Assembly (NCBI RefSeq): GCF_030816895.1
Contig: NZ_JAUSYL010000001.1
Location: 2,728,001-2,792,000, forward strand
Source of the DNA: Clavibacter sp. B3I6
Lineage (GTDB): Bacteria; Actinomycetota; Actinomycetes; Actinomycetales; Microbacteriaceae
Reading direction: 5' to 3'
Length of the DNA: 64,000 nucleotides
The translations under genes and the position numbers were made by a program. The notes under the pieces were generated by a model that saw nothing but the letters and a program-made list of their open reading frames with translations, was not told where the DNA came from and searched no databases. Numbering within the stretch: the first letter of the stretch is position 1; every line of letters begins with the position of its first letter. Positions 43,576 to 51,609 of the stretch are shown piece after piece.

Positions 43576-44742
43576 ATGTCCCAGCACCGCATCCGCACGC
43601 GCCTCAAGTCCGTGGTCGCCCGGGGCGTCGCGCCCCTCGGCGGGAGCGTCGGCGGTGCCGCGGGAGCCGACGCCGACGGAGTCGACCACGGCACCCGCGC
43701 CGCCCCCGGCGGTGCACGCCGCCCGAGCCTCGTCGACAACGGCGTGTACGTCGACGGCTGCCGCGTCGCGAGCCCCGCGACGCTCGCCGACACCTTCCGG
43801 GAGCTCGACGAGCGGCCCGACGCCATGGCGTGGATCGGCCTCTACCGCCCCACGGTCGAGGAGCTGCAGGCGCTCGCCGAGGAGTTCGACCTGCACGAGC
43901 TGGCGGTCGAGGACGCGATCCAGGCGCACCAGCGTCCCAAGACGGAGCGCTACAGCTCCACCCTCTTCACGGTGCTGCGCGCCGCCCGCTACGTCGACGA
44001 GCGCGAGGAGGTGGAGTTCGGCGAGCTGCACGTCTTCCTCGGCCGCAACTTCGTCATCACCGTGCGGCACGCGGAGTCGCCCGACCTCTCGGCCATCCGC
44101 ACCCGCATGCAGGAGCGGCCGGAGCTGCTCGCCGACGGCCCCGAGTCGGTGCTCTACGCGATCCTCGACGCGGTCGTCGACGGCTACGCGCCCGTCGTCA
44201 CGGGCCTCGCCAACGACATCGACGAGATCGAGGACCAGGTGTTCGACGGGGACCCCGCCGTGTCGCGCCGCATCTACGAGCTGTCGCGCGAGGTCATCGA
44301 CTTCCAGCGCGCCGTGCGCCCGCTCACCGGCATGCTGCAGCAGCTGCAGGCCGGATCCGGCAAGTACCGCGTGGGGGAGGGGCTCCAGCAGGCGCTCCGC
44401 GACGTGGCCGATCACGTCATCGTCGTCAACGAGCGCGTCGAGGAGTTCCGCGTGCTGCTCCGCGACATCCTCACCGTGAACAGCACGCTCGTCGGCCAGC
44501 GCCAGAACGAGGAGATGCGCGAGCTCAGCGAGTCGAGCAACCGGCAGAGCGTGGAGACCCGCAAGATCTCCGGCTGGGCAGCCATCCTCTTCGCGCCGAC
44601 CCTGGTCTCCAGCGTCTACGGCATGAACTTCGACCTCATGCCCGAGCTGCACTGGGACTGGGGCTACCCGCTCTCCCTCGTGCTCATGCTCGGCGTGAGC
44701 GGCGTGCTCTTCGGGATCTTCCGCAAGCGCGACTGGATCTGA
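43576..44742 (+). CDS. corA: CorA-type magnesium/cobalt transporter
   Basis: A 388-residue CorA channel for Mg2+ (and Co2+/Ni2+). A large cytoplasmic N-terminal domain carries L-Y-R-P-T-V-E-E-L and long helices. Two C-terminal membrane helices begin near residue 328 (G-W-A-A-I-L-F-A-P-T-L), with the signature Y-G-M-N-F (~340-344) and M-P-E-L-H-W loop between them. The protein ends in a basic tail F-R-K-R-D-W-I. The first ~55 residues are a disordered extension. Single gene with a leaderless promoter. Confidence 0.95.
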   Translation: MSQHRIRTRLKSVVARGVAPLGGSVGGAAGADADGVDHGTRAAPGGARRPSLVDNGVYVDGCRVASPATLADTFRELDERPDAMAWIGLYRPTVEELQALAEEFDLHELAVEDAIQAHQRPKTERYSSTLFTVLRAARYVDEREEVEFGELHVFLGRNFVITVRHAESPDLSAIRTRMQERPELLADGPESVLYAILDAVVDGYAPVVTGLANDIDEIEDQVFDGDPAVSRRIYELSREVIDFQRAVRPLTGMLQQLQAGSGKYRVGEGLQQALRDVADHVIVVNERVEEFRVLLRDILTVNSTLVGQRQNEEMRELSESSNRQSVETRKISGWAAILFAPTLVSSVYGMNFDLMPELHWDWGYPLSLVLMLGVSGVLFGIFRKRDWI

Positions 44743-44797
44743 CCCGGGCGCGGGCCCGACCCGCCCCCGGATCCCGACCCGCGTCAGGACCCGCGCG

Positions 44798-44803
44798 TAG
44801 CGT
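44798..44803 (+). promoter_or_regulatory. -10 hexamer TAGCGT, leaderless start
   Basis: TAGCGT ends 6 nt before the ATG at 44810; no ribosome-binding site is present. Confidence 0.6.
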
Positions 44804-44809
44804 GGACGC

Positions 44810-46717
44810 ATGCCCAACCGCCTCGCCGACGCCGTCAGCCCGTACCTCCTCAGCCACGCGGACAACCCGGTCGACTGGCGGCCGTGGGGCGAGGAGGCGT
44901 TCGCCGAGGCGCGGCGCCGTGACGTGCCCGTGCTCGTCTCGGTCGGCTACGCGACCTGCCACTGGTGCCACGTCATGGCGCGCGAGACGTTCTCGGACCC
45001 CGCGCTGGCCGAGCGCCTGAACGCCGGCTTCGTCGCGATCAAGGTCGACCGCGAGGAGCACCCGGAGGTGGACGCGGCGCTCATCACCGCGGCCGGCGCC
45101 TTCACGCAGCAGCTCGGCTGGCCGCTCAACGTGTTCACGACGCCCGAGGGGCGCACCTTCCACGCGGGCACCTACTCGCCGCCCGAGCCGCGCGCCGGGC
45201 ACCCGTCGTTCCGGCAGGTGCTCGACGCCGTCGGCGACGCCTGGACCACGCGACGCGACCAGGTGGAGCAGGGCGCGGGCCAGCTGAGCGCGGCGATCCG
45301 CGAGGCCTCGGCGCGCGGAGCCGTCGCCTCGCCCCTGCCGGACGCCGCCGCCCTCGACCGCGTGGCCGCGGAGCTCGCGGGGTTCGAGGACCCGGAGCAC
45401 GGCGGGTTCGGATCCGCCCCGAAGTTCCCGGTCGCGCCCGTCGTGCTGCTGCTCGACACGCTCGCGACCTCCGAGGTCCTCGCGGCGGGGCGCGCGGAGG
45501 CGACGGGCGCGCTCGTCCGCCGCACGCTCGACGCGATGGCCCGCTCCGACCTCCGCGACCCGGTCGAGGGCGGCTTCTTCCGCTACTCCACGCGCCGCGA
45601 CTGGTCCGAGCCCCACTACGAGCGGATGCTCTACGACAACGCTCTCCTCCTCGACGCGTACGCGCGCGCGGGCGACGAGGACGTGGCGGCCGGGATCGCC
45701 GCGTTCCTCACGACCACGCTCCGCCGGGCGTCCGGCGGCTTCGCGTCGGCGCAGGACTCGGAGAGCACGGTCGGCGGCCGCCGCGTCGAGGGCGGGTACT
45801 ACGCGCTCGACGCCGCCGGCCGCGCGGCCGAGGAGCCGCCCGCGGTGGACGGCAAGGTGCTCACCGGCTGGAACGGCCTCGCGATCGGCGCGCTCGCCCG
45901 CGCGGGCCGCGCGTTCGACCGGCCCGCGTGGATCGCCGCCGCCCGGGATGCCGCCGACATGCTGCTCGCGGAGCACGTGCGTGCCGACGGGTCGCTCGTC
46001 CGCGCGTCCATCGACGGCCGCGTCTCGCCCGCGGTCGCCACGCTCGAGGACCACGGGATGCTCGCCGACGGGCTGCTCGCGCTGGCGCTCGCGACGGGCG
46101 ACGTCGCCTACGCGGTGCGCGCCCGCGACCTCGTCGACGCGCTCATCGCGGCGGCCGACGCGGAGCCCCAGCCCGGCGCAGCGGGGTTCCGGGTGCCGAC
46201 GGGCGCGGATCCGGTGCTCGCGGGCTTCGGCCTCGACCTCGCCGCCGACCCGTCCGAGGGCGCGTACCCGTCCGGGCTGACCGCGGCGTCCTCGGCGGCG
46301 CGCGTCCTCGGGCGGCTGACGGCGGATCCGCGCTACGAGCGCGCCGCCCGCGCCGCGCTCGCGACGGTCGCGGCGGCCGGCGCGACGCGACCCATCGCGT
46401 TCGGCGGCGCGCTCGAGCAGGCGGTCGCGATCGACGCGGCGGGCCGGCAGCTCGTGGTGGTGCTGCCCGACGGCGCCGATCCCGCGGGCGACCCGCTCGC
46501 CGACCTCGCGCGGGGTCGCATCCGCCCGCCGGACGTCGCGCTCGTCGTCACGGCGTCGGCCGCACGCGCGTGGGCGGACGCGGGCTTCGAGCTGCTCGCC
46601 GACCGCACCGCGGGATCCAGCGCCACCGCCTACCTCTGCGCCGACTTCGTCTGCCGCCTCCCGGTGAAGACCGCGGACGCGCTCCGGGCGCAGCTCGCCG
46701 ACGACCCGGCCGCCTGA
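44810..46717 (+). CDS. DUF255/thioredoxin-domain protein (YyaL/SPATA20-like)
   Basis: A 635-residue protein. The N-terminal DUF255 thioredoxin-like domain has P-Y-L-L-S-H-A-D-N-P-V-D-W-R-P-W and the C-H-W-C-H motif around residue 46-50. K-V-D-R-E-E-H-P-E-V-D and G-W-P-L-N-V-F follow. The rest is an (alpha/alpha)6-barrel like that of N-acylglucosamine epimerases (G-G-F-G-S-A-P-K-F-P, Y-D-N-A-L-L, W-N-G-L-A-I-G). Function is not established; the double-domain family is widespread from bacteria to mammals. The usual T-G-G-G-G-W-P is here T-Q-Q-L-G-W-P, a noticeable variation. Confidence 0.9.
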   Translation: MPNRLADAVSPYLLSHADNPVDWRPWGEEAFAEARRRDVPVLVSVGYATCHWCHVMARETFSDPALAERLNAGFVAIKVDREEHPEVDAALITAAGAFTQQLGWPLNVFTTPEGRTFHAGTYSPPEPRAGHPSFRQVLDAVGDAWTTRRDQVEQGAGQLSAAIREASARGAVASPLPDAAALDRVAAELAGFEDPEHGGFGSAPKFPVAPVVLLLDTLATSEVLAAGRAEATGALVRRTLDAMARSDLRDPVEGGFFRYSTRRDWSEPHYERMLYDNALLLDAYARAGDEDVAAGIAAFLTTTLRRASGGFASAQDSESTVGGRRVEGGYYALDAAGRAAEEPPAVDGKVLTGWNGLAIGALARAGRAFDRPAWIAAARDAADMLLAEHVRADGSLVRASIDGRVSPAVATLEDHGMLADGLLALALATGDVAYAVRARDLVDALIAAADAEPQPGAAGFRVPTGADPVLAGFGLDLAADPSEGAYPSGLTAASSAARVLGRLTADPRYERAARAALATVAAAGATRPIAFGGALEQAVAIDAAGRQLVVVLPDGADPAGDPLADLARGRIRPPDVALVVTASAARAWADAGFELLADRTAGSSATAYLCADFVCRLPVKTADALRAQLADDPAA

Positions 46718-46811
46718 CCCCGGACGAGGGCATCGCGCCGGGCTTCGACGCTGCCGCCGCGGCGCGTCACGCCGCTGGGGAGCATCACGACGCTGCTGCC
46801 CGCCCGACTCC

Positions 46812-46817
46812 TACCCT
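46812..46817 (+). promoter_or_regulatory. Possible -10 (TACCCT) of secreted-protein gene
   Basis: TACCCT lies about 57 bp before the ATG at 46875; a GAGGAGAGG ribosome site follows, so this mRNA would have a leader. Confidence 0.4.
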
Positions 46818-46874
46818 CCGAGGGCGCGCGTCAGCGACGCGCGACACCACCACACCCCCGAGGAGAGGACCACC

Positions 46875-47321
46875 ATGCCCCTGCCCACGAACGCCGCCTC
46901 CGTGCGGAACCTGCTGATCGCCGCCGCCGTCGTCGTCACGACGAGCGCCCTCGCCGTCGCCGGACCCGCACCCGTCGCGCACGCCGAGGCGGGCTTCCGC
47001 GTGTGCGGCGTGTACAACTCGAGCAACGCGCCCACGAGGGGCGGCATCGGCACCGGGCTCGTGATCAAGGTGTCACGGAGCGGCAAGGACACCTGCGGGA
47101 GGAAGGTCACGGAGATGGAGCAGCGGTACGCCCAGGCGTACCCGGGCTCGCGCGCGGAGTACAACTACCAGATGCTGAGGTGCGAGGACTGGATGACCCG
47201 CATGGCCTTCCCGGGTGCCGACTTCTGCGTGAACATGGCCAAGGACGTCATCTACAAGGTGTCGTCGCCCGCCGACCTGCTGCACCCGGTGACGACACCG
47301 GTCCTGCAGGAGCTCGGCTAG
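46875..47321 (+). CDS. Small secreted four-cysteine protein, unknown
   Basis: A 148-residue exported protein. The signal peptide has a hydrophobic core at about 12-30 and a cleavage site after A-H-A (residue 37). The mature ~110 residues carry four cysteines (44, 74, 103, 118), an even number suited to two disulphides, and aromatic-rich Y-N-Y-Q-M and C-E-D-W-M. The middle S-R-S-G-K-D-T-C resembles secreted actinobacterial proteins of the DUF2599 type, but I am not certain of the family. No enzyme motif is seen. GAGGAGAGG precedes the ATG. Single gene beside the uronate locus. Confidence 0.8.
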   Translation: MPLPTNAASVRNLLIAAAVVVTTSALAVAGPAPVAHAEAGFRVCGVYNSSNAPTRGGIGTGLVIKVSRSGKDTCGRKVTEMEQRYAQAYPGSRAEYNYQMLRCEDWMTRMAFPGADFCVNMAKDVIYKVSSPADLLHPVTTPVLQELG

Positions 47322-47360
47322 CGTGCGTGGATCCTCGACCCCGTCGATCGTCGCTTCCGC

Positions 47361-48317
47361 TCACGCGGTCAGCTCGTCGCCGCGGTCGAGGATCCGGGCG
47401 AGCCGCTCCAGCTGATCCGGGCTCGGGTCCACGAGCGGCGCCCGCACGGAGCCGACGGCCAGGCCGCGGAGCCGCAGCCCCGCCTTGATGAGCGACACCG
47501 CGAACCCGGGCGTCTCGTCGCGGAGGCGCACGAGCGGCGTGAAGAACCCGTCGAGGAGGCGGTGCTGCGTCGCCTCGTCGTCGGCCAGGTACGCGGTGTG
47601 GAAGGCGAGCGCGATCCGCGGCGCCATCGCGAACACGGCGGACGAGTAGAGCGGCACGCCGATGGCGCGGTACGCGGCCTGGCTCGCCTCCGCGGTCAGC
47701 ATCCCGTTGAAGAACCGCACGTCCGACCGCCCCGCCCGGCGGGCCGCGAGCACGAAGCGCTGCATCTGCGCCATGTCGCCCACCCCGTCCTTGATCCCGG
47801 CGAGGGTCGGCAGCCGCAGCAGGCGCTCGACGGTGGCGTCCCCGAACGTGGCGCTGCCGCGGTGGTAGGCGATGACGGGCAGCGGCGTCGCCCGCGCGAC
47901 CGCCTCGACGTACGCGGCGACGCCCTCCTGCGGACCGGTCACGAGGTACGGCGGCAGCACGAGCAGGCCGTCGGCACCGGCGTCGGCCGCGATCCGTGCG
48001 CACCGGCGCGCGTGCCCGAGGGGTCCTCCCGCCCCCGCGATCACGAGGTGGCGGCCCCCGGCGGCGGCGACCGCCACGCGCACCGCCTGCGCGTACTCGT
48101 CGACGTCGAGCGCATGGAACTCGCCCGTGCCGCAGGCGACGAAGGCGGCGCCCGCGCCGTCCGCGAGCCCGTCGGCGACGTGCCGCGCGAGCACGTCCTC
48201 GTCGACCCGGTCGGCGGCGTCGAACGGCGTGACGGGGAAGAAGAGGACCCCCTCCAGCGGCGGGAGCGGGCGGTGCCCGGTCGGCACGGCCGTCGTCGGG
48301 TCGGCTGTCTCGGTCAT
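47361..48317 (-). CDS. 5-dehydro-4-deoxyglucarate dehydratase (DapA family)
   Basis: A 318-residue lyase of the dihydrodipicolinate synthase family. The N terminus has G-V-L-F-F-P-V-T-P-F and F-V-A-C-G-T-G-E-F-H-A-L, which mark the 5-keto-4-deoxyglucarate dehydratase/decarboxylase branch. The Schiff-base Lys176 is in A-G-I-K-D-G and the catalytic Tyr151 in A-Y-H-R-G. It converts 5-dehydro-4-deoxyglucarate to 2,5-dioxopentanoate, with loss of water and CO2, in aldarate catabolism. It is divergent from a uronate dehydrogenase gene and IclR regulator, which fits glucuronate/galacturonate use. The ATG at 48317 has GACGAGG upstream. Confidence 0.88.
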   Translation of the reverse strand: MTETADPTTAVPTGHRPLPPLEGVLFFPVTPFDAADRVDEDVLARHVADGLADGAGAAFVACGTGEFHALDVDEYAQAVRVAVAAAGGRHLVIAGAGGPLGHARRCARIAADAGADGLLVLPPYLVTGPQEGVAAYVEAVARATPLPVIAYHRGSATFGDATVERLLRLPTLAGIKDGVGDMAQMQRFVLAARRAGRSDVRFFNGMLTAEASQAAYRAIGVPLYSSAVFAMAPRIALAFHTAYLADDEATQHRLLDGFFTPLVRLRDETPGFAVSLIKAGLRLRGLAVGSVRAPLVDPSPDQLERLARILDRGDELTA

Positions 48318-48366
48318 GGGTGCCTCGTCGCATCGTGGTGGTCGGATCACGACCGGCATTCACCTA

Positions 48367-48406
48367 CGTGAATTTCTTCCGTCATCGTGAACGTGGCTGC
48401 TACCGT
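48367..48406 (+). promoter_or_regulatory. Divergent control region of the uronate locus
   Basis: The 143-bp gap between the dehydratase and dehydrogenase genes holds a direct repeat CGTGAA (48367-48372 and 48386-48391, 19 bp apart). A TACCGT (48401-48406) is a possible -10 for the plus-strand genes. The repeat is a candidate site for the IclR-type regulator; this is tentative. Confidence 0.35.
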
Positions 48407-48460
48407 AGGCGGCATCGGGTCCGCCGTCAACGAGGACGGACCCCGGAGGGAGACCACGGC

Positions 48461-49267
48461 ATGGCCGACGCACGACGCATCGTCATCACCGGCGCGGCGG
48501 GGCAGGTGGCCCGCGGGGTGCGCCCGCTGCTGCGGGAGGCCGGCCACCGGCTGACGCTCCTCGACCTGGTCGACCCGGATGCGGTGGACGGCGAGACCGC
48601 GGTCGTCGCCTCGGTCACCGACACGGCCGCCGTCCGCGCGGCCCTCACCGGCGCGGACCTCGTGGTGCACCTCGGCGGGCTCAGCCGCGAACGCCCCTGG
48701 GCCGCGCTCGCCGACGCGAACGTCGAGGGCACCCGGAGCGTGCTCGAGGCCGCGCGCGACACCGGCGTGCGCCGCGTCCTGCTCGCGAGCTCGAACCACG
48801 TCGTCGGCTTCCACCCCATCCCGCCGCAGCCCGTCGAGGAGCTGGATCCCCGGCCCGACGGCTACTACGGCGCGAGCAAGGCGGCGATGGAGGCGCTCGG
48901 CTCCGTCTTCGCGGACCGGCACGGCCTCGCGGTCGTCAGCGTGCGGATCGGGAGCATCCTCGAGCGGCCCGTGAACCGGCGGACGCTCTCGACCTGGTTC
49001 TCCTTCCCCGACGTGGTGCGGCTGATCGAGGCCGCCGCCGTGCTCGACGAGCCCGGTGCCCACGTCGTCTGGGGCGTGTCGCGCAACACCCGCGCGTGGT
49101 TCTCGCCCGTCCCCGGCGAGCGGATCGGCTTCCATCCGCGCGACGACTCCGAGGTCCACGCCGACGCCGTCCTCGCGGCGGCCGGCGACGGGGACGACCC
49201 GGACGCGAACGGCCTCATCGGCGGGGAGTTCGCGGCCCCGCAGCACGCCCTGGGGGAGCCGTGGTGA
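48461..49267 (+). CDS. NAD-dependent uronate dehydrogenase (SDR family)
   Basis: A 268-residue extended short-chain dehydrogenase. The cofactor site is I-V-I-T-G-A-A-G-Q-V-A (~6-16), and the catalytic Tyr136-x-x-x-Lys140 is in Y-G-A-S-K. The L-A-S-S-N-H-V-V-G-F segment near 108-117 is typical of uronate dehydrogenases, which oxidise galacturonate or glucuronate to the aldarolactone. GGAGGGAG precedes the ATG. Its stop overlaps the IclR-type gene start (GTGA). Together with the divergent 5-dehydro-4-deoxyglucarate dehydratase this supports an oxidative uronate pathway; the lactonase and aldarate dehydratase are not obvious here. Confidence 0.87.
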   Translation: MADARRIVITGAAGQVARGVRPLLREAGHRLTLLDLVDPDAVDGETAVVASVTDTAAVRAALTGADLVVHLGGLSRERPWAALADANVEGTRSVLEAARDTGVRRVLLASSNHVVGFHPIPPQPVEELDPRPDGYYGASKAAMEALGSVFADRHGLAVVSVRIGSILERPVNRRTLSTWFSFPDVVRLIEAAAVLDEPGAHVVWGVSRNTRAWFSPVPGERIGFHPRDDSEVHADAVLAAAGDGDDPDANGLIGGEFAAPQHALGEPW

Positions 49268-50082
49268 CGGCGGAGGCGGTGGTCGACGAGGCGGTGGGCG
49301 AGGCGCCGGCCGACCGCGCCCTCCGTCCCGTGAAGTCCGCCGAGCGGACGCTCGCCCTCCTGGAGCGGCTGGCCGATGCCGGTGCGCCCGTCGCGGTCGT
49401 CGACCTGCACCGGGCATCCGGCTACCCGCGTTCGAGCCTCCACCAGCTGCTGCACACCATGGCCGCGAGCGGCTGGATCGAGCTGCTGCACGACGGCACG
49501 CACGTCTCCATCGGATCCCGCGCGCTCGTCGTCGGCACCGCCTACCTCGACCGCGACCGGGCGCTGCCGCACGCGCTCCCGGCGCTCGAGCGGATCCGCG
49601 ACGAGACGGGGTACACCGCGCACTACGCCCGACGCGAGGGCGGACGGGTGCTCTACCTCGCCACCCGCGAGACGACCGAGCCCCGGCGGGCGGCGTCCCG
49701 CGTGGGCCGGCAGCTCCCCGCCCACGCGACGGCGCTCGGCAAGGCGCTCCTCGCCGAGCTCACGCCGGAGGAGCGGCGCCGGGCGCTCGGCACCGGCACC
49801 CTCGCGGCCCTCACGCCCGCGACCGTCACCGACGGGGCCGCCCTCGACGCCCAGCTCGACGCGGCGCGCGCGGCCGGACATGCGACCGAGCGGGAGGAGA
49901 ACACGCCCGGCGTCGCGTGCGTCGCCGTGGCGGTCGGCTACCGGATCCCCGCCACCGACGCCGTCAGCTGCTCCATCCCCGTCGAGCGGGCGGATCCCGA
50001 CGAGGTCGCCCGCGTCGCCGCCGTCATCGAGGCGCACGCCCGCCGCCTCGCCGAGACCCTGCGCTCGACGGGCGTGCGATGA
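49264..50082 (+). CDS. IclR-family transcriptional regulator
   Basis: A 272-residue IclR regulator. An N-terminal winged helix (about 20-85: S-A-E-R-T-L-A-L-L-E-R-L, Y-P-R-S-S-L-H-Q-L-L) precedes the ligand-binding domain with T-A-H-Y-A-R-R-E-G, A-H-A-T-A-L-G-K-A-L-L and G-V-A-C-V-A-V-A-V. Members of this family commonly respond to aromatic acids or sugar-acid intermediates such as KDG. It overlaps the dehydrogenase stop and the next start (ATGA), so all three are in one operon and it probably controls the uronate locus. The GTG at 49264 is used; GTG at 49261 is an alternative. Confidence 0.9.
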   Translation: MTAEAVVDEAVGEAPADRALRPVKSAERTLALLERLADAGAPVAVVDLHRASGYPRSSLHQLLHTMAASGWIELLHDGTHVSIGSRALVVGTAYLDRDRALPHALPALERIRDETGYTAHYARREGGRVLYLATRETTEPRRAASRVGRQLPAHATALGKALLAELTPEERRRALGTGTLAALTPATVTDGAALDAQLDAARAAGHATEREENTPGVACVAVAVGYRIPATDAVSCSIPVERADPDEVARVAAVIEAHARRLAETLRSTGVR

Positions 50083-51203
50083 GCGCCCCCACCCCGCGCC
50101 TCTCCTTCTGCGCCTACCCCTGGGATCTCGTGGACGATCCCGACGCCGTCGCACGCGTGCGTGACGCCGGCGCGGACGGCGTCGCCATCGCCTCGGCCTA
50201 TCACTCGGCGCGCGCCGCCACCCCGCTGCATCCGCGGCACCGGATCGTCGACGCGCGGTCCGCCGCGCTCTACCTCCCGGTCCGCGACGGCGCGTGGGGC
50301 GAGCTCCGCCCCGACGACCGGACGCCGTGGGTCGGGCCCGACGCCTTCGCCCGCGCCGCCGCGGTCGCGCGCGCGGGCGGACTGCGCGTCGAGGCGTGGA
50401 TCGTCCTCACGCACTCCACCAGCGTCGGCAGCCGCCATCCGGGCAGCTGCGTCGTGAACGCGTTCGGCGAGTCCTACCCGTACGCCCTCTGCCCCACGCG
50501 GCCCGAGGTGCGGGAGTACGCGACCGCCCTGGTCGCCGAGACCGCGGCCGTCGCCCCGCTCGACGGCGTGCTGCTCGAGGCGTGCGGCCCGATGGGCGTC
50601 GCGCACCTGGGCCACCACGAGAAGACCGCGGGCGCCGACTGGTCGGCGGACGCGGAGGCGCTGCTCTCGATCTGCTTCTGCTCGGCCTGCGGCGACGCGC
50701 TCCGGGCGGCGGGCGCGGATCCGGACGCGCTGCGCGGCCTGGTCCGCGAGCGCGTGGACGCGGGCGGCGGACTCGAGGGCCTCGACGTGGTCCTCGTGGT
50801 GCGCGCCGCCGCGCGTCGGCTGCTCCTCGAGGCGTGCGTCGCGGCAGCCCGGGCGGCGGGCGTCGCGCGCGTGGTCGTGCACGCGCAGGCGGATCCCTGG
50901 GGCACCGGCCCCTTCGCGGCGCTCCTCGACGAGGCCGACGCGGTCGACGGCGTCGTGCTGACGGACGCCGTCGCGTCGGACGCGGCCCAGCTCACCGCGC
51001 TCCGCGCCCGGCTCCCCGGCACCGCGCTCGGCGGCTGGATGTGGGCGCTGCCGCCGGCGACCCCCGCGAGCATCCGCGCCGACTGGCCGGCCGCGGTCGC
51101 CGCGCTCGACGACGTGTACGCGTACCACCTCGGCCTCCTCGGCCGGGAGCGCCTCGACGCGGTCGGCGACGCGCTGAGCTCCGGCCGTCCGGTCGGGAGC
51201 TAG
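50079..51203 (+). CDS. Uncharacterised protein in uronate operon, TIM-barrel/glycoside-hydrolase-like
   Basis: A 374-residue protein starting in the IclR-gene stop (ATGA). It opens L-S-F-C-A-Y-P-W-D-L-V-D-D and has repeating hydrophobic strands ending in acidic residues, suggesting a (beta/alpha)8 barrel. Suggestive parts are A-L-C-P-T-R-P-E-V-R-E-Y (~140), G-V-L-L-E-A-C-G-P-M-G (~163-173, with an acidic residue after a strand), and a C-F-C-S-A-C-G cysteine cluster near 200. The middle resembles glycosidase-like proteins that act on plant or bacterial polysaccharides, but I cannot assign a family. No signal peptide. Operon position suggests a role with uronates or oligouronides. Confidence 0.75.
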   Translation: MSAPTPRLSFCAYPWDLVDDPDAVARVRDAGADGVAIASAYHSARAATPLHPRHRIVDARSAALYLPVRDGAWGELRPDDRTPWVGPDAFARAAAVARAGGLRVEAWIVLTHSTSVGSRHPGSCVVNAFGESYPYALCPTRPEVREYATALVAETAAVAPLDGVLLEACGPMGVAHLGHHEKTAGADWSADAEALLSICFCSACGDALRAAGADPDALRGLVRERVDAGGGLEGLDVVLVVRAAARRLLLEACVAAARAAGVARVVVHAQADPWGTGPFAALLDEADAVDGVVLTDAVASDAAQLTALRARLPGTALGGWMWALPPATPASIRADWPAAVAALDDVYAYHLGLLGRERLDAVGDALSSGRPVGS

Positions 51204-51572
51204 CCGCGGCGGAGGGGCGGGCGCTCGTCCTCGCGGCGGCGCGTGACGGCGCGTGCCGCCCGCCCGGCCCGGAACGTGCTCCACACGATGCCGCCGACGA
51301 GCAGCAGGCCGCCCCAGCTCGCGACGCTGTTCATGCCGGCGCCCGCGGCGATGCCGCCGATCACCCCGCCGATCGCGACGGGCAGGCACGTGCTCCGGAG
51401 GGCGGGGAGCGCCGCGCGGTGGCCGGCCCGCCAGGCCTCGTCGCTCGCCATGAGGGGGCGGGTGCGGATCCCGATCCAGCCGTTGCGCTTGAGTGCGCCC
51501 CCACGCGGCGAGCTGGGTGGTGCCGAGGATCAGCAGCGCCGCGACGGCGAGGAGCAGCGCGGGGACACCCAT
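51200..51572 (-). pseudogene. SdpI-family membrane protein gene split by a frameshift
   Basis: The start (51572) opens with M-G-V-P-A-L-L-L-A-V-A-A-L-L-I-L-G and runs to A-A-W-G in one frame. The next frame carries A-L-K-R-N-G-W-I-G-I-R-T-R-P-L-M-A-S-D-E-A-W, the hallmark of SdpI-family C-terminal parts, then two membrane segments. The frames meet at a run of five Gs (51498-51502, minus strand); removing one G joins them. Annotators would otherwise call only 51200-51451 (83 residues). It is either a genuine frameshift or a sequencing error in the homopolymer. SdpI proteins give immunity to the SdpC toxin in Bacillus; most others have unknown roles. Confidence 0.7.
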
Positions 51573-51609
51573 GCGCCCAGCCTGACACGGCGGGCGGCGC
51601 CGCAGGCCC

